Assembly (NCBI RefSeq): GCF_900103525.1
Contig: NZ_FNHN01000001.1
Coordinates: forward strand, 124,001-188,000
Direction of reading: 5' to 3'
Length of the DNA: 64,000 nt
Source of the DNA: Bacillus sp. OK048
GTDB lineage: Bacteria > Bacillota > Bacilli > Bacillales > Cytobacillaceae
Numbering within the stretch: position 1 is the first letter of the stretch; each line of letters begins with the position of its first letter. The position numbers and the translations under genes are program-made. Below are positions 35,364-45,676 of the stretch, in pieces. Below the pieces are notes generated by a model, which was given only the letters and a program-made list of their open reading frames with translations, was not told the DNA's origin and did not search any database.

Positions 35364-36212
35364 TTATTTCAATCCGTTATGCCAGCTAATTCCAAGTGTG
35401 TTTTCACCAGCATGGACACCAATGACAGCACCCAATGGACAGCAAATCACTTTTAACTCAGGATATTGGCGTTCTAATTCCATTTTCCACTCATTTGCAT
35501 GCTCCAGGTGTAGTCCATATAAAATATAGACTTCTTTAAATTTATGCTCCTCGTAGGAGGATTTAAAGTACTCTAGAATTTTTTCCTTCGCTTTTTTATC
35601 ACTTCTAACCTTTTCCTTTGTGTTAAGGGCTCCTGCTTCTATCGAAATAATCGGCTTTACGTTTAGCATACTGCCTAAAAAAAACTGCAGACCGGACATT
35701 CTGCCACTGCGATGAAGCTGCTCTAAGCTTCCAATTAGCACATACGTCTCATTTGTTGTTTTTAGTGATTCTAATTGGTCGATTACCGATTCTGGACTAT
35801 TTCCTGCTTCTACAAGTTCCATTCCCTTTTTTAATAAAGCTGTCATTGGCGCAGTCAGGATATGAGAATCAAAGGTAATAACTGGAATATCTACAAGTTT
35901 AGCAGCTTGTTCGCTCGAGGAAACGGTGCCACTAAGTTTTCCTGATAAAAGTACTGCTACCACTTGGTCATAATCCTGTGCTAATTTTTCATATAACTCT
36001 TGAAAAACTCCAACAGCAGGCTGTGATGTTTTAGGTGGTGACTTAAGCTCCTTTAATTTGGCAAATAACTGTGCCGCAGTTAAATCAATACCGTCAGCAA
36101 ATTCCTCACCATCTAATAAAATAGTTAATGGTATGGTATACAAATCAGGATGATTTTTTAATTCGTCATCTAAAAAAGCGGTACTATCCGTTACCCATGC
36201 CGTTTTAACCAA
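35364..36212 (-). CDS. DegV family fatty-acid-binding protein
   Basis: 282 aa. N-terminal VTDSTAFLDDEL, ligand-site segments TSQPAVGVFQELYE and LSGKLSGTVSSSEQAAKL, and C-terminal LGAVIGVHAGENTLGISWHN. DegV/FakB proteins bind a fatty acid and present it to the FakA kinase for phospholipid synthesis. TTG start with GGGGAG upstream. Monocistronic. Confidence 0.92.
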   Translation of the reverse strand: MVKTAWVTDSTAFLDDELKNHPDLYTIPLTILLDGEEFADGIDLTAAQLFAKLKELKSPPKTSQPAVGVFQELYEKLAQDYDQVVAVLLSGKLSGTVSSSEQAAKLVDIPVITFDSHILTAPMTALLKKGMELVEAGNSPESVIDQLESLKTTNETYVLIGSLEQLHRSGRMSGLQFFLGSMLNVKPIISIEAGALNTKEKVRSDKKAKEKILEYFKSSYEEHKFKEVYILYGLHLEHANEWKMELERQYPELKVICCPLGAVIGVHAGENTLGISWHNGLK

Positions 36213-36295
36213 TGTAATCTCCCCTTTAAATTGGTATGAGGTCCTAATATCTAGTTAGAATAATCGTACCTTTAAATTGATTACTTGTAAATAAC

Positions 36296-36325
36296 AAAAA
36301 ACCAGCTCAATAAAAGCTGGTTTTC
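36296..36325 (-). terminator. Terminator after 36330 gene
   Basis: Minus strand AAAACCAGCTTTTATTGAGCTGGTTTTTT: strong stem (AACCAGCT/AGCTGGTT) with a T run. Confidence 0.85.
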
Positions 36326-36329
36326 TCTA

Positions 36330-36860
36330 TTAGTTGAGGTTGATTTTACTAAGGTAGTCTTCTATGTTTTCAAGCGTTAAAACCATAGAATCAATTAATT
36401 CAACGAGATCGAGAATTTGATCTTCACGGACAAGCCTATCTAATTCAATAAGATGAACATTATAAACCTCTGATTCAGTGTGATTAATGGTGACGGACTG
36501 ACTAATTTTCCTCGTCCCTCCCCAAATTTCTAAAAGAATTCGTTCAACTTTATTCAAGTGGGTAGCATCGGTAATCCCATTATGATTAAATTTTAGTTGG
36601 ATATAGCAGCCAGACTGATTTTCTGCCAGCGAATTCGGTAACAGCTCAGCTGCTAGATTGATGATATTTGAGCTGATTTCAATCACAGCCGTTACTTGTG
36701 CATCTGGTAATGTAAAGGAAACATCAAAACTTCGCGACATTTTCGCCAAATTCACAATGTCATTTCGATCAATGATAACGATTTTTCCTGCTAAATCTAT
36801 ATCATAAATCGCACCTTCAACAACTACTTTCATATTATCAAACGCCGTCGGATCAAACAA
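36330..36860 (-). CDS. Conserved hypothetical protein
   Basis: 176 aa, soluble, TTG start with GAGGTG five bases upstream. Mixed beta (MKVVVEGAIYDIDLAGKIVIIDR, VSFTLPDAQVTAVIEIS) then helical end (VELIDSMVLTLENIEDYLSKI). I do not recognise a family. 16 bases downstream of the formate-THF ligase gene, so probably cotranscribed with it. Confidence 0.7.
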   Translation of the reverse strand: MFDPTAFDNMKVVVEGAIYDIDLAGKIVIIDRNDIVNLAKMSRSFDVSFTLPDAQVTAVIEISSNIINLAAELLPNSLAENQSGCYIQLKFNHNGITDATHLNKVERILLEIWGGTRKISQSVTINHTESEVYNVHLIELDRLVREDQILDLVELIDSMVLTLENIEDYLSKINLN

Positions 36861-36876
36861 ATCCTCACCTCATCCC

Positions 36877-38559
36877 TTAAAACAGTCCCACTGCTTTACC
36901 ATTTTCGTCTACGTCCATGTTTAATGCTGCTGGCTTTTTCGGTAAGCCTGGCATTGTCATGACCTCGCCGGTTAATGCAACGATAAAGCCTGCGCCAATT
37001 GATGGTTTAAACTCTCTGACTGTAACAGTAAAGTCAGTTGGTCTCCCTAGTTTCGTTGGATCATCGGACAAGGAATACTGGGATTTTGCCATACAAACCG
37101 CCAAATTAGACCAGCCAAATTTTTCAAAATCAATCAGTTGCTTTTTCGCTTTTGGAGAAAACTCTACGTCTTTTCCTCCATAGACCTTTTGGACAATCGT
37201 CTGAACCTTTTTTTCAATGGAATCAGATAAATCGTATAACGGCTGAAACTTATTCTCTTCTTTTTCGATTACAGATAGCAGTGTTTTCGCGAGCTCTACT
37301 CCACCTGCTCCGCCTTTTTCCCAGACTTCTGTTAAGGCAACAGCTACACCCCTACGGTTACACCACTCGAGTAAGGTTTTTACCTCTAATTCCGTATCGC
37401 TAATAAATTTGTTTATCGCGACAACCACTGGTAATCCAAAGCTTTTGATCGTCTCGATATGTTTTTGGAGGTTCGCAAAGCCCGATGTTAATGAAGCAAT
37501 ATTTTCCTTTGCTAGATCGGATTTTTCTACCCCACCATGCATTTTTAATGCTCGGATGGTGGCAACAATTACCACTGCTTCTGGTTTAATACCAGCACTT
37601 CTTGCTTTTATATGTAAAAACTTTTCTGCTCCTAAATCGGCACCAAAGCCGCCTTCGGTTAAAACATAATCCGCTAGCTTTGCTGCAGCACGAGTGGCAA
37701 TGACGCTGTTGCAGCCATGAGCGATATTTGCGAATGGCCCGCCATGCACAAGTGCAGGAGTGTGTTCAATGGTTTGCACAAGATTTGGTTTTATCGCATC
37801 TTTGAGCAAGAGTGTCAGTGCCCCCTCAACGCCAAGGTCCCCAACGGTGATAGGTTCTTTTTTGTCATTATAGGCAACAACCATACGTGCTAACCGTAAC
37901 CTTAAATCCTGCAAATCTGAAGCCAAACAGAGAACTGCCATAATCTCGGAAGCAACAGTAATATCAAATCCATCCTCGCGCGGAACGCCTTGTAGAGGTC
38001 CACCGAGGCCAATAATGACTTTTCTTAATGCACGGTCATTTAAATCAAGTGCCCGTTTCCATACAATACGGCGCTGGTCGATTCTTAGCTCATTTCCTTG
38101 TTGTAGATGATTATCTAGCAGGGCTGCAAGGGCATTATTCGCTGTCGTAATCGCATGCAAGTCCCCTGTAAAATGCAAATTGATGTCTTCCATCGGCAGT
38201 ACCTGTGAATAACCGCCACCGGTTGCCCCGCCTTTTATTCCCATTGTCGGGCCTAATGAAGGTTCGCGCATCGCAATGATCGCTTTTTTTCCAATCCTTC
38301 TAAAAGCATCACCAAGGCCAACGGTTACCGTTGATTTTCCTTCACCAGCGGGCGTCGGGTTGATAGATGTTACGAGTATGATTTTTCCATTTTCTTTTGT
38401 TTCCAGATTAGCAAGTGCCTCATAGGAAATTTTCGCTTTGTATTTCCCAAAAAGTTCGAGGTCATCCTCTGATAATCCAATTGTTTCGGCAATTTCGACA
38501 ATTGGCTTCATGGTTGATTCTTGTGCAATTTCAATGTCGGACTTATATGATGTTTTCAT
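36877..38559 (-). CDS. fhs: Formate--tetrahydrofolate ligase
   Basis: 560 aa, ATP-dependent formation of 10-formyl-THF from formate, feeding purine and fMet synthesis. P-loop region [61 protein letters not shown] and the C-terminal [16 protein letters not shown] are all diagnostic. ATG at 38559 chosen; an in-frame TTG six bases upstream is nearer the GGGGGA and is possible. B. subtilis itself lacks this gene, but many other bacilli have it. Confidence 0.96.
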   Translation of the reverse strand: MKTSYKSDIEIAQESTMKPIVEIAETIGLSEDDLELFGKYKAKISYEALANLETKENGKIILVTSINPTPAGEGKSTVTVGLGDAFRRIGKKAIIAMREPSLGPTMGIKGGATGGGYSQVLPMEDINLHFTGDLHAITTANNALAALLDNHLQQGNELRIDQRRIVWKRALDLNDRALRKVIIGLGGPLQGVPREDGFDITVASEIMAVLCLASDLQDLRLRLARMVVAYNDKKEPITVGDLGVEGALTLLLKDAIKPNLVQTIEHTPALVHGGPFANIAHGCNSVIATRAAAKLADYVLTEGGFGADLGAEKFLHIKARSAGIKPEAVVIVATIRALKMHGGVEKSDLAKENIASLTSGFANLQKHIETIKSFGLPVVVAINKFISDTELEVKTLLEWCNRRGVAVALTEVWEKGGAGGVELAKTLLSVIEKEENKFQPLYDLSDSIEKKVQTIVQKVYGGKDVEFSPKAKKQLIDFEKFGWSNLAVCMAKSQYSLSDDPTKLGRPTDFTVTVREFKPSIGAGFIVALTGEVMTMPGLPKKPAALNMDVDENGKAVGLF

Positions 38560-38747
38560 TTGCAAAATGATCCCCCGCATTCACATAGAATTAAAAACCA
38601 CTTCTATTGTATCAAATCACTGATTTGTTTCGTGAACTATTTTTTAGAAACATTATCCTTTTCTGAAATAAATATAATGTTTATAATGTTAATGAGCGAA
38701 TTTTTTAAATATACTTAACAAGATTAGAAATTAAGGGGGAGTGCACC

Positions 38748-39656
38748 TTGCCTATTAACATTCCGAAGCTGCTGCCTGCAAGAGAAATCCTTGAACATGA
38801 GAATATTTTTGTCATGGACGACGAACGGGCCATCCAACAGGATATCCGGCCATTAAATATTCTTATCCTTAATTTAATGCCCGAAAAAGAAAAGGCTGAA
38901 ACGCAGCTCTTGAGGCTTTTGGGAAACAGCCCGCTGCAAGTAAATGTAAAATTTTTAAAAACGGATTCCTATGAATCCACGAACACCAGCAAACAGCATC
39001 TAGAACAATTCTATATCACCTTTCCAGAGGTCAAAAATCAAAGATATGATGGGATGATTATTACCGGTGCCCCTGTGGAACTAATGGAGTTTGAACAGGT
39101 AAAATACTGGCAAGAACTCACCGAAATAATGGACTGGAGTAAAACAAATGTTACTTCCACTCTGCATATTTGCTGGGGAGCCCAGGCAGCACTATTTTAT
39201 CATTATGGGATCGATAAATTTGAATTGACGCGTAAATGTTCAGGGGTCTATGAACACCAGATCTTTGAGCAAAATAATTTATTACTACGTGGGTTCGATG
39301 ATCATTTTTATGCTCCCCATTCTCGATATACAGATGTATCGATTGCTGAAATTCATGAGAATCCGGAGCTTACGCTGTTAGCCGCATCGGAGGATGCCGG
39401 AGCACTGCTCGTAGCTTCCCGGGACCGAAAACACGTGATGATCACTGGACATTTGGAATACGAATCCGATTCCTTAGCCCAGGAATACAACCGGGACATT
39501 ACCAGAGGGCAGCAAATTCATATTCCGGAAAATTACTTTCCAAACAATGATCCAACCAAACCACCAATTAATCGCTGGCGTTCCCATGGCCACTTGTTCT
39601 TTTCAAACTGGCTAAACTATTATGTCTACCAAGAAACACCTTTTCATTGGGATTGA
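38748..39656 (+). CDS. metAA: Homoserine O-acetyltransferase (MetA family)
   Basis: 302 aa; activates homoserine for methionine synthesis. Catalytic Cys in [16 protein letters not shown] (about residue 142), His in the [14 protein letters not shown] stretch. Residue 111 is Glu (GAPVE); in Bacillus MetA Glu111 sets acetyl-CoA rather than succinyl-CoA use. TTG start with GGGGGAG upstream. No SAM riboswitch or T-box is visible in the 167-base leader; TATAAT-like hexamers occur near 38675-38690. Confidence 0.93.
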   Translation: MPINIPKLLPAREILEHENIFVMDDERAIQQDIRPLNILILNLMPEKEKAETQLLRLLGNSPLQVNVKFLKTDSYESTNTSKQHLEQFYITFPEVKNQRYDGMIITGAPVELMEFEQVKYWQELTEIMDWSKTNVTSTLHICWGAQAALFYHYGIDKFELTRKCSGVYEHQIFEQNNLLLRGFDDHFYAPHSRYTDVSIAEIHENPELTLLAASEDAGALLVASRDRKHVMITGHLEYESDSLAQEYNRDITRGQQIHIPENYFPNNDPTKPPINRWRSHGHLFFSNWLNYYVYQETPFHWD

Positions 39657-39704
39657 AAGAACCGAAAGTGCCACTATCAACGCGTTAAAGTAGAAATTTA
39701 ACAA

Positions 39705-39736
39705 AAGTGGAAAGCGCCCTATGGCACTTTCCGCTT
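39705..39736. terminator. Bidirectional terminator between metA and methyltransferase
   Basis: GTGGAAAGCGCC-ctat-GGCACTTTCCGC forms a 12-bp stem with one mismatch between convergent genes; T-rich on the plus-strand side is modest. Confidence 0.7.
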
Positions 39737-40415
39737 ATTTGTTTTGAAACATGAACACCCACATAAAGGTCAATGCTTGTTTCAAATCGAGTGATAGTTT
39801 TTCTAAAGGCAGCGTGTCTGCTCCCCGTTTGTAAACGCCGATTTCATCCACTTTGACTAATCCATTTTCTTCGGCCAGCTTCCCTAGCTCCCATGGCATC
39901 ATCGTATTACAAATTACCTTTTCTCCATACAATCGTCGATAGCTGTTGATCCGCGGCATGGCTGTTGGTCCTAAAATCGCAATACAAATGAAGCCATCTT
40001 TTTTAACCACTCGTTTCATTTCAGTCAAAACCTTCAGTGGACTCTCAGTCCACTCCAGGGAATTTATCGCCATGATGGCATCGAAAGAAGCTGATTGTAC
40101 TGGTACATTTGAAATATCTGCTTTTATGAATTGTGCAGTAGTATCCTTCGCTCTTTCCCTTGCCTTTTCAAGCATTTGGTCAGAGAGGTCGACCCCGGTA
40201 ACCTGAAAACCTTTCCGTGCCAACTTGTAAGAAGCATACCCGTCACCACAGCCAAGATCACAGATGGACGCCTCTCCTTTCACATGCTTTGTCAGAAATG
40301 GAAGGATGTCTTTTCGACTGCCCTTATCCCACATTTCTTTGCTGTTAGAGTGCCAAGTTTCTGCTCTTTCGTCCCATTGTTTTTCCGATTCATCTACCCA
40401 TTTGAAATTGGTCAT
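39735..40415 (-). CDS. Class I SAM-dependent methyltransferase
   Basis: 226 aa from ATG 40415 (GGGAG upstream). SAM-binding motif ICDLGCGDGYASYKLA, acidic strand end VTGVDLSDQM, FIKADISN, FDAIMAINSLEW. Methyltransf_11/25 type; substrate cannot be told. Adjacent to mntR but separated from it by a terminator. Confidence 0.88.
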   Translation of the reverse strand: MTNFKWVDESEKQWDERAETWHSNSKEMWDKGSRKDILPFLTKHVKGEASICDLGCGDGYASYKLARKGFQVTGVDLSDQMLEKARERAKDTTAQFIKADISNVPVQSASFDAIMAINSLEWTESPLKVLTEMKRVVKKDGFICIAILGPTAMPRINSYRRLYGEKVICNTMMPWELGKLAEENGLVKVDEIGVYKRGADTLPLEKLSLDLKQALTFMWVFMFQNK

Positions 40416-40489
40416 TTTATGTCTCCCATCCATTTTCATCTATTATTCGCTGTTCCTTTTAAAATCCCTTTAATTATACTGATACTAGT

Positions 40490-40520
40490 AAAGCACCTGG
40501 TGGTTGGCCAGGTGCTTTTC
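40490..40520 (-). terminator. Terminator of mntR
   Basis: AAAGCACCTGG-tggttgg-CCAGGTGCTTTT: 11-bp perfect stem with T run on either side. Confidence 0.85.
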
Positions 40521-40521
40521 A

Positions 40522-40944
40522 TTAGTCAGCTTCATTCTGTTTTTGAATTTCTTTTAAGGCATCAATTCTCGATTCATCTTCTTGAAAAAATTGAACGAGG
40601 TCGACAATGCGTTCGATGGAATCCCAGCTTAAGTGGTGCTCGATCCCTTCGACGTCATTATATATATTTTCATCTTTAACCCCAATGATTTTTAGGAACT
40701 GTTCAAGTAAATCATGTCTAAACACAAGACGTTTACCAATTTTATTCCCTTTTGTGGTTAAGCTAAATCCTCTATATTTTTCATAAACCAAATATTCATC
40801 TTTGTCTAGCTTTTGAACCATTTTTGTTACTGAGGAGGGATGGACAGATAATGCCTCCGCAATATCTGAAACTCGGGCATACCCTTTTTCTTCAATTAAC
40901 ATATAAATTTGTTCAATATAATCTTCCATACTAGGTGTTGGCAT
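40522..40944 (-). CDS. mntR: MntR, manganese-responsive repressor
   Basis: 140-aa DtxR-family regulator that represses Mn uptake genes when Mn2+ is bound. All Mn ligands of B. subtilis MntR are present at the same positions: Asp8, Glu11, His77, Glu99, Glu102, His103. Winged helix ([22 protein letters not shown]) at 25-46. No Mn transporter gene is in the window. Confidence 0.96.
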   Translation of the reverse strand: MPTPSMEDYIEQIYMLIEEKGYARVSDIAEALSVHPSSVTKMVQKLDKDEYLVYEKYRGFSLTTKGNKIGKRLVFRHDLLEQFLKIIGVKDENIYNDVEGIEHHLSWDSIERIVDLVQFFQEDESRIDALKEIQKQNEAD

Positions 40945-41012
40945 CCCGTACCTCCAAAAAATTACTCTCTTAAAAGTTTACTATAGAAAAAAAATAGTGA
41001 CAAGTTGAATTA

Positions 41013-43193
41013 TCACTTTGTTACACTTTTGGAACTTTGTTCTTCAAATAAAAACTTGACCCTTTTCTCCTGACCATCTAGGAAAAGTCTAGCGTTGAAC
41101 GTTTTATCCTTATTCGTAAAACCTTCTATCAACTCTGTTTTCCCATCCGTTAAAAGAAGTTTAAGATTCTTTTGGGTGATGTTTTTCCCGAGAATCTTTT
41201 TTGATATCGTGAAATTGCACTGGTTTTTTTGATAATTCGTACAGCCGTAAAAGCTGCCCTTATCAACGATTGAGCCATCACACTTTTTACATTTACCAAG
41301 CTTAGTACTGCCTTTACCCTTCGTCAGCTTCTTACTAGGGGTAAAGTTATCACGGACATCCTCCGAAAATGTCCAATTGGCAGAGTTCCCTACTCCTGAA
41401 GAAATTAAATGGTTAACCATTTTATTGGTTTGATCCATAAAGTTTTTAGGTGAAGCAGCTCCCTCTGAAATTTCTTTTAATTTCTGCTCCCATTTCGCTG
41501 TCATTTCAGGGGAAGCAAGTATTTCCTGTCCAATCGCTTCTATCAATATCCTTGCTTTAGAAGTTGCATAAACTAGGTTCTTGGTAACATCTATATATTT
41601 TCTATCCTTCAGCATGGTAATAATCCCAGCTCTTGTCGCCTCAGTACCAAGACCTTCAGTCTTAGATAGAATTCTCTCCATTTCCTTATCTTCGATATGC
41701 TTACCGGCTGTCTTCATTAACGTGATTAACTGACCTTCGGTATAGCGTTTAGGTGGCTGTGTCTGACTTTCCTTCACATCTACCTTCGTTGTACGTCCCT
41801 GTTCACCCTTAGTCAATTGAGGAAGTGCAGGTTCATCTTCTTTTTCCTTTTGGATAATTACTTTCCGCCAACCTTCTTCAATTTGGACCTTTCCCTTAGA
41901 TTGAAATACCGCTCGTCCATCTACTAAAGTTGTCACCGTCGTATATTCAGCAATGGCTTTTGTGTAATGCGCCGCAATTAAACTAGTGACGATGAGGTCA
42001 TAAAGTTTCTTTTCATCTGGGTCCAATCTTTCAACATTTGGAATTTGTTCAGTAGGAATAATGGCATAGTGATCCGTCACCTTTTTTTCGTTCACATACC
42101 GCTTGTTATCAACAATTGATTCAACAGGCAGCGGGAAAAATTTTTCATAGCCATTAATATGACTTAACTTAGTAAGTATTTCAGGAAATGTATTCGCTTC
42201 TTCTTTCGTTACATGCCGTGAATCCGACCGTGGATAGGATACATTACCTTTTTGATAAAGTTTTTGCAGTACATCCAAGGTCTTCTTCGGTGGAAATTTA
42301 TATCGTTTATTTGCTTCCGCTTGGAGAGTTGATAGATTATAGAGTAGTGGTGGTAAAAACTCTTTTCTTTCGGATTGAACATCTGAAACCTCTGCAGGCT
42401 TTTCTCGACAAAACGCCGCAACCTTCTCTGCCATTTCTTTTGTTTTTACCCGCGTTTCCCCATCATTCTGCCATTTACCACTGTATTTCTTGCCATCAAT
42501 ATTAAAATGGGCGATTACTTCCCAAAATGGCTCAGACTTGAAATTTTCAATTTCTATTTCTCTTTTTACTATTAGGGCTAATGTTGGAGTCTGCACCCTA
42601 CCTACTGAAAACACATCAGAAAACCCTTGTTTTTGTAAGAGTAAGCTATAGAGCCGAGAGGCATTCATTCCGACAACCCAGTCAGCACATGCCCGGGTGT
42701 ACGCTTCATAATATAAATTCCTTGTATGGTCTTCGTCTAATAATTTATTAAATCCTTCGCGAATGGAGTTAGCTGTTAAAGAGGATATCCAAAGTCGTTT
42801 CATTGGCTTTTTACAGCCAGTAATTCGAAGTATATTACGGATAATTAATTCACCTTCACGCCCGGCATCTCCAGCATGGATAATTTCAGTTACCGCAGGA
42901 ATATTTACCAGCTTTTGAATAACCGAAAATTGTTTTACCTTATCCTTCGTTACTTCATATTGGAACTGATTCGGTATCATCGGCAAATTATCCAAAGACC
43001 ATTTTTTCCATCCTTGCTGATACTGTTCAGGATTCACGAGCTGGCATAGGTGGCCAATCGCCCAGGTGACATAAGCGCCATTTGGAAAAGTCTCATTTGG
43101 AAAAATCTCAATAAAGCCGTTTTGTTTTTTATTTTTAAAAATAGAAGCCAATGTTGAACCTTGGTCTGGTTTTTCAGCAATAATTAATTTCAT
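41013..43193 (-). CDS. topB: DNA topoisomerase III
   Basis: 726 aa, type IA topoisomerase that decatenates DNA through single-strand passage. Toprim region LIIAEKPDQGSTLAS, AGDAGREGELI, active-site Tyr in GNVSYPRSDSRHV, and a C-terminal zinc ribbon CKKCDGSIVDKGSFYGC with a final Topo-repeat. Start 43193 with AAAGGAG upstream; a longer frame exists but lacks such a site. B. subtilis TopB is nearly the same length. Confidence 0.96.
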   Translation of the reverse strand: MKLIIAEKPDQGSTLASIFKNKKQNGFIEIFPNETFPNGAYVTWAIGHLCQLVNPEQYQQGWKKWSLDNLPMIPNQFQYEVTKDKVKQFSVIQKLVNIPAVTEIIHAGDAGREGELIIRNILRITGCKKPMKRLWISSLTANSIREGFNKLLDEDHTRNLYYEAYTRACADWVVGMNASRLYSLLLQKQGFSDVFSVGRVQTPTLALIVKREIEIENFKSEPFWEVIAHFNIDGKKYSGKWQNDGETRVKTKEMAEKVAAFCREKPAEVSDVQSERKEFLPPLLYNLSTLQAEANKRYKFPPKKTLDVLQKLYQKGNVSYPRSDSRHVTKEEANTFPEILTKLSHINGYEKFFPLPVESIVDNKRYVNEKKVTDHYAIIPTEQIPNVERLDPDEKKLYDLIVTSLIAAHYTKAIAEYTTVTTLVDGRAVFQSKGKVQIEEGWRKVIIQKEKEDEPALPQLTKGEQGRTTKVDVKESQTQPPKRYTEGQLITLMKTAGKHIEDKEMERILSKTEGLGTEATRAGIITMLKDRKYIDVTKNLVYATSKARILIEAIGQEILASPEMTAKWEQKLKEISEGAASPKNFMDQTNKMVNHLISSGVGNSANWTFSEDVRDNFTPSKKLTKGKGSTKLGKCKKCDGSIVDKGSFYGCTNYQKNQCNFTISKKILGKNITQKNLKLLLTDGKTELIEGFTNKDKTFNARLFLDGQEKRVKFLFEEQSSKSVTK

Positions 43194-43265
43194 TACGATT
43201 GCTCCTTTTGATAAAGCATCCAGCATTCATTTTCCCACTTCCATTGCCTTTCGTAAAGATTAAAA

Positions 43266-43297
43266 AATTGGCACCCGAAAATAAGGATGCCAATTGT
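43266..43297 (-). terminator. Terminator downstream of 43324 gene
   Basis: Minus strand AATTGGCATCC-ttattttc-GGGTGCCAATT followed by T residues. Confidence 0.7.
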
Positions 43298-43323
43298 TAA
43301 AAATTTCCGAACTATATTCTTTT

Positions 43324-43605
43324 CTATTGTATAAGCTTCAATGTTGAATCTTGAATATACCAATTTTCTTCTGGAATGATATTAGATACAGTCAAAATAA
43401 ATGATGGAATTCTCTCAACATCAAAAACGATTGCCCCTATCTTCTTTGTAAACACAAGAAAGGCATCACCATGTGAATAAGAGGATAAATCATTTCCGAT
43501 TTGAAGCAATGACATCAAGACTACTTGTTTTTCTTCGGCTTCGATGAAGACTTGCGGCGAGAATCTTAAAATCCATTCATCTCCCTCAATCGAAAATCGA
43601 TACAT
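43324..43605 (-). CDS. Conserved hypothetical protein
   Basis: 93 aa beginning MYRFSIEGDEWILRFSPQVFIEAEEKQ; beta-rich, soluble, no motifs known to me. Start 43605 with AAAGGGTGA upstream. Stands alone, followed by its own terminator. Confidence 0.65.
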   Translation of the reverse strand: MYRFSIEGDEWILRFSPQVFIEAEEKQVVLMSLLQIGNDLSSYSHGDAFLVFTKKIGAIVFDVERIPSFILTVSNIIPEENWYIQDSTLKLIQ

Positions 43606-43725
43606 TACTCTCACCCTTTATCAACCATTTTTATAAGAATATGAGACTGATAAGTTTTTATGTTTAACTAAGTAGATTATTTTTGAGAGAATGAGATAAT
43701 CGGCTGAAAAAAGCGTTTACATTCC

Positions 43726-43754
43726 TTGACTGCCCAAAAATATTCATGTATATT
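43726..43754 (+). promoter_or_regulatory. SigA promoter of the cold-shock gene
   Basis: TTGACT, 17 bases, TATATT. Start of transcription would be near 43761, leaving a 5' leader of about 100 bases, as is usual for cold-shock protein mRNAs. Confidence 0.75.
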
Positions 43755-43863
43755 TTAAGTGTCATGTATCAAGAATGTAATAGCTTACAATTTGTTCACA
43801 TGATAGTATTTATCTTTGGCACTTTAATAAGGTGTTCGTAAAAGGCTTAGGAGGAAATAGCAA

Positions 43864-44064
43864 ATGCAAAACGGTAAAGTAAAATGGTTCAACAATGAAA
43901 AAGGTTTCGGTTTTATCGAAGTTGAAGGCGGAGACGATGTATTCGTACATTTCAGCGCTATTACAGGCGAAGGCTTCAAGTCTTTAGAAGAAGGCCAAGA
44001 AGTTTCTTTCGAAATAGTTGAAGGAAACCGTGGACCTCAAGCAGCTAACGTAGTAAAACTATAA
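43864..44064 (+). CDS. cspD: Cold shock protein (CspD-like)
   Basis: 66-aa single-stranded nucleic-acid-binding beta barrel that acts as RNA chaperone. RNP1 KGFGFIEV and RNP2 VFVHFSAI are intact. Neighbours ypeQ and ypeP match the B. subtilis cspD locus. AGGAGG lies before the ATG. Confidence 0.96.
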   Translation: MQNGKVKWFNNEKGFGFIEVEGGDDVFVHFSAITGEGFKSLEEGQEVSFEIVEGNRGPQAANVVKL

Positions 44065-44080
44065 TCAAAACAACTAACCA

Positions 44081-44115
44081 AAGGCTGACGTATTGACCGT
44101 CGGCCTTTTTTCTTT
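44081..44115 (+). terminator. Terminator of cspD
   Basis: AAGGCTGACG-tattga-CCGTCGGCCTTTTTT: stem with one G-T pair followed by a T run. Confidence 0.85.
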
Positions 44116-44178
44116 TGTACGCGAGTGTCTGTCAACGATCCTCCCCTGTGAAAAATCCAACAGATTAGAAACTGCTAT

Positions 44179-44364
44179 TCATGTTAGTTTCTTGCCGTAT
44201 TCCTGCAGCTTTTCCCCAACTGTACATTGGGAAATGCAAAAGCGATGTGCAAATCTCCTGCCGCCATCCTGTTTAAACTGCTTATGAACAAAACAGCCGT
44301 TACAGTACTGACCCAATAGGGATTCAACATGATGTAACAGTTCTTTTCTGTTAGACTTTTCCAC
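44179..44364 (-). CDS. ypeQ: YpeQ-like zinc-finger protein
   Basis: 61 aa, GTG start. Cys/His pattern CNGCFVHKQF ... AHRFCISQCTVGEKLQEYGKKL fits the small zinc-finger family of B. subtilis YpeQ. Function unknown. An overlapping longer frame in another register is its shadow. Confidence 0.82.
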   Translation of the reverse strand: MEKSNRKELLHHVESLLGQYCNGCFVHKQFKQDGGRRFAHRFCISQCTVGEKLQEYGKKLT

Positions 44365-44385
44365 GACTCTATGGCACCCCGTTTC

Positions 44386-45042
44386 TTAAATGATTTGCGT
44401 TTTCGCAAAAATTTCCTTGCCCTCTAGCGCTTGTGTTGCCAGTTTATCTGCTTCTTTATTATCATTTCTTGGAATAGGGGTGTACTTTGGCGTGAGGGAC
44501 AGTGCTTTGATTTTTTCCTCAATCCTGTCTAACCAGGCATTGAGAACATCTTCGTAGCACGGCCATTCACCCTCCAACTGTTTCAACACAACCTGTGAGT
44601 CACCTTTGAATTCACATGACAAATGGTGCACACCTAGGTCCTCTAATATCGTCAGGGCATAATAAAAGGCAGCATATTCTGCTTCATTATTTGTTTCCAT
44701 TTCATCAAATTTTTCGTTCGCCCTAATTCGATATTTCTTTTTCCCTTGTTTAAAAAAGATTACAACACCAAGGCCGGCCGTGTTGGTTTCCTTTTGAAAT
44801 CCACCATCAAAATAAACGGTAATCTCATGAGGATCATCTTCTATTTCAGTTGTCAGCTTTTTCAGTTCTTTTAAAATCCACGATGTCCCCACTTCATCAT
44901 AAAAATAGATGTCACTGGCTTTTCCTAGCTTTTCCAGCTCTTCACCAGCTTGTATCGCCAATTCTGTTGCTATCCAATCAGATGTAAATAGTATTTTTTC
45001 ATTTCTTGCTGTTTTATAATTCCACTCAAGTCTATATTTCAT
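44386..45042 (-). CDS. ypeP: RNase H-type protein YpeP
   Basis: 218 aa from ATG 45042 (AAAGGGTGA upstream). An N-terminal 65-residue extension precedes an RNase HI fold: VYFDGGFQKETNTAGLG (first Asp), METNNEAEYAAFYYAL (Glu), FKGDSQVVLKQLEG (Asp), RNDNKEADKLATQAL (final Asp). All four carboxylates of RNase HI appear present. Related B. subtilis proteins have weak or special activity. Confidence 0.9.
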   Translation of the reverse strand: MKYRLEWNYKTARNEKILFTSDWIATELAIQAGEELEKLGKASDIYFYDEVGTSWILKELKKLTTEIEDDPHEITVYFDGGFQKETNTAGLGVVIFFKQGKKKYRIRANEKFDEMETNNEAEYAAFYYALTILEDLGVHHLSCEFKGDSQVVLKQLEGEWPCYEDVLNAWLDRIEEKIKALSLTPKYTPIPRNDNKEADKLATQALEGKEIFAKTQII

Positions 45043-45240
45043 GATTTTCACCCTTTCCTGCGAAAAGTTCTGACTTGAAACCGATCGTGTAAAAAATAAT
45101 TACACTTTCTTACTATATGTTTTACCAGCTAATCTTAGCATACCCACTTCATTACTGTAGATATAGGGAAAATATGATTTCCTGCTTTTTTTGATAGAGT
45201 ATGATAAACTTTTCATTAAAATGAAACGGGAGGTTCTGTT

Positions 45241-45642
45241 TTGATTGAAGTATATATCGACGGTGCCAGTGCCGGCAATCCGGGACCAAGCGGTGCTGGA
45301 ATTTTTATTAAAGGGAATGGAACTGCTGAAAAACATTCAATTCCACTGGGAATAATGTCTAATCATGAGGCTGAATATCATGCCTTTATTAAAGCATTAG
45401 AGATTTGTTTAGAAAAGGGATTTTCCCATTCGGTGGTATCATTCCGAACCGATTCAGAATTAGTCAATAAAGCGGTCGAAAAGGAATTTGCAAAAAACAA
45501 ACTATATACTCCACTTTTAGAAACAGCATTAGCTTTATCCAAACAATTTGATTTATTTTTTATCAAGTGGATTCCTAGCGTTGAGAACAAAGTGGCCGAT
45601 GAATTGGCACGGCTAGCCATTCGAAAAAATTCAATAGAGTAA
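45241..45642 (+). CDS. ypdQ: RNase HI-like protein (YpdQ)
   Basis: 133 aa, TTG start after GGGAGG. Compact RNase HI domain: VYIDGASAGNPGPSGAGIF, IMSNHEAEYHAFIKAL, FRTDSELVNKAVEKEF, VENKVADELARLA with Asp, Glu, Asp, Asp. Divergent from ypeP 199 bases away; the gap 45043-45240 holds no visible gene. Confidence 0.9.
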   Translation: MIEVYIDGASAGNPGPSGAGIFIKGNGTAEKHSIPLGIMSNHEAEYHAFIKALEICLEKGFSHSVVSFRTDSELVNKAVEKEFAKNKLYTPLLETALALSKQFDLFFIKWIPSVENKVADELARLAIRKNSIE

Positions 45643-45643
45643 A

Positions 45644-45673
45644 AAATACTCCCAGTGTCCGGGAGTATTTTCT
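45644..45673. terminator. Bidirectional terminator after ypdQ
   Basis: AATACTCCC-agtgtcc-GGGAGTATT between convergent genes, with A and T runs on both sides. Confidence 0.85.
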
Positions 45674-45676
45674 TGC

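Noticed and set aside
38581..38747. SAM riboswitch or T-box before metA
   Set aside because: Leader is short, AT-rich, with no terminator stem or T-box sequence.
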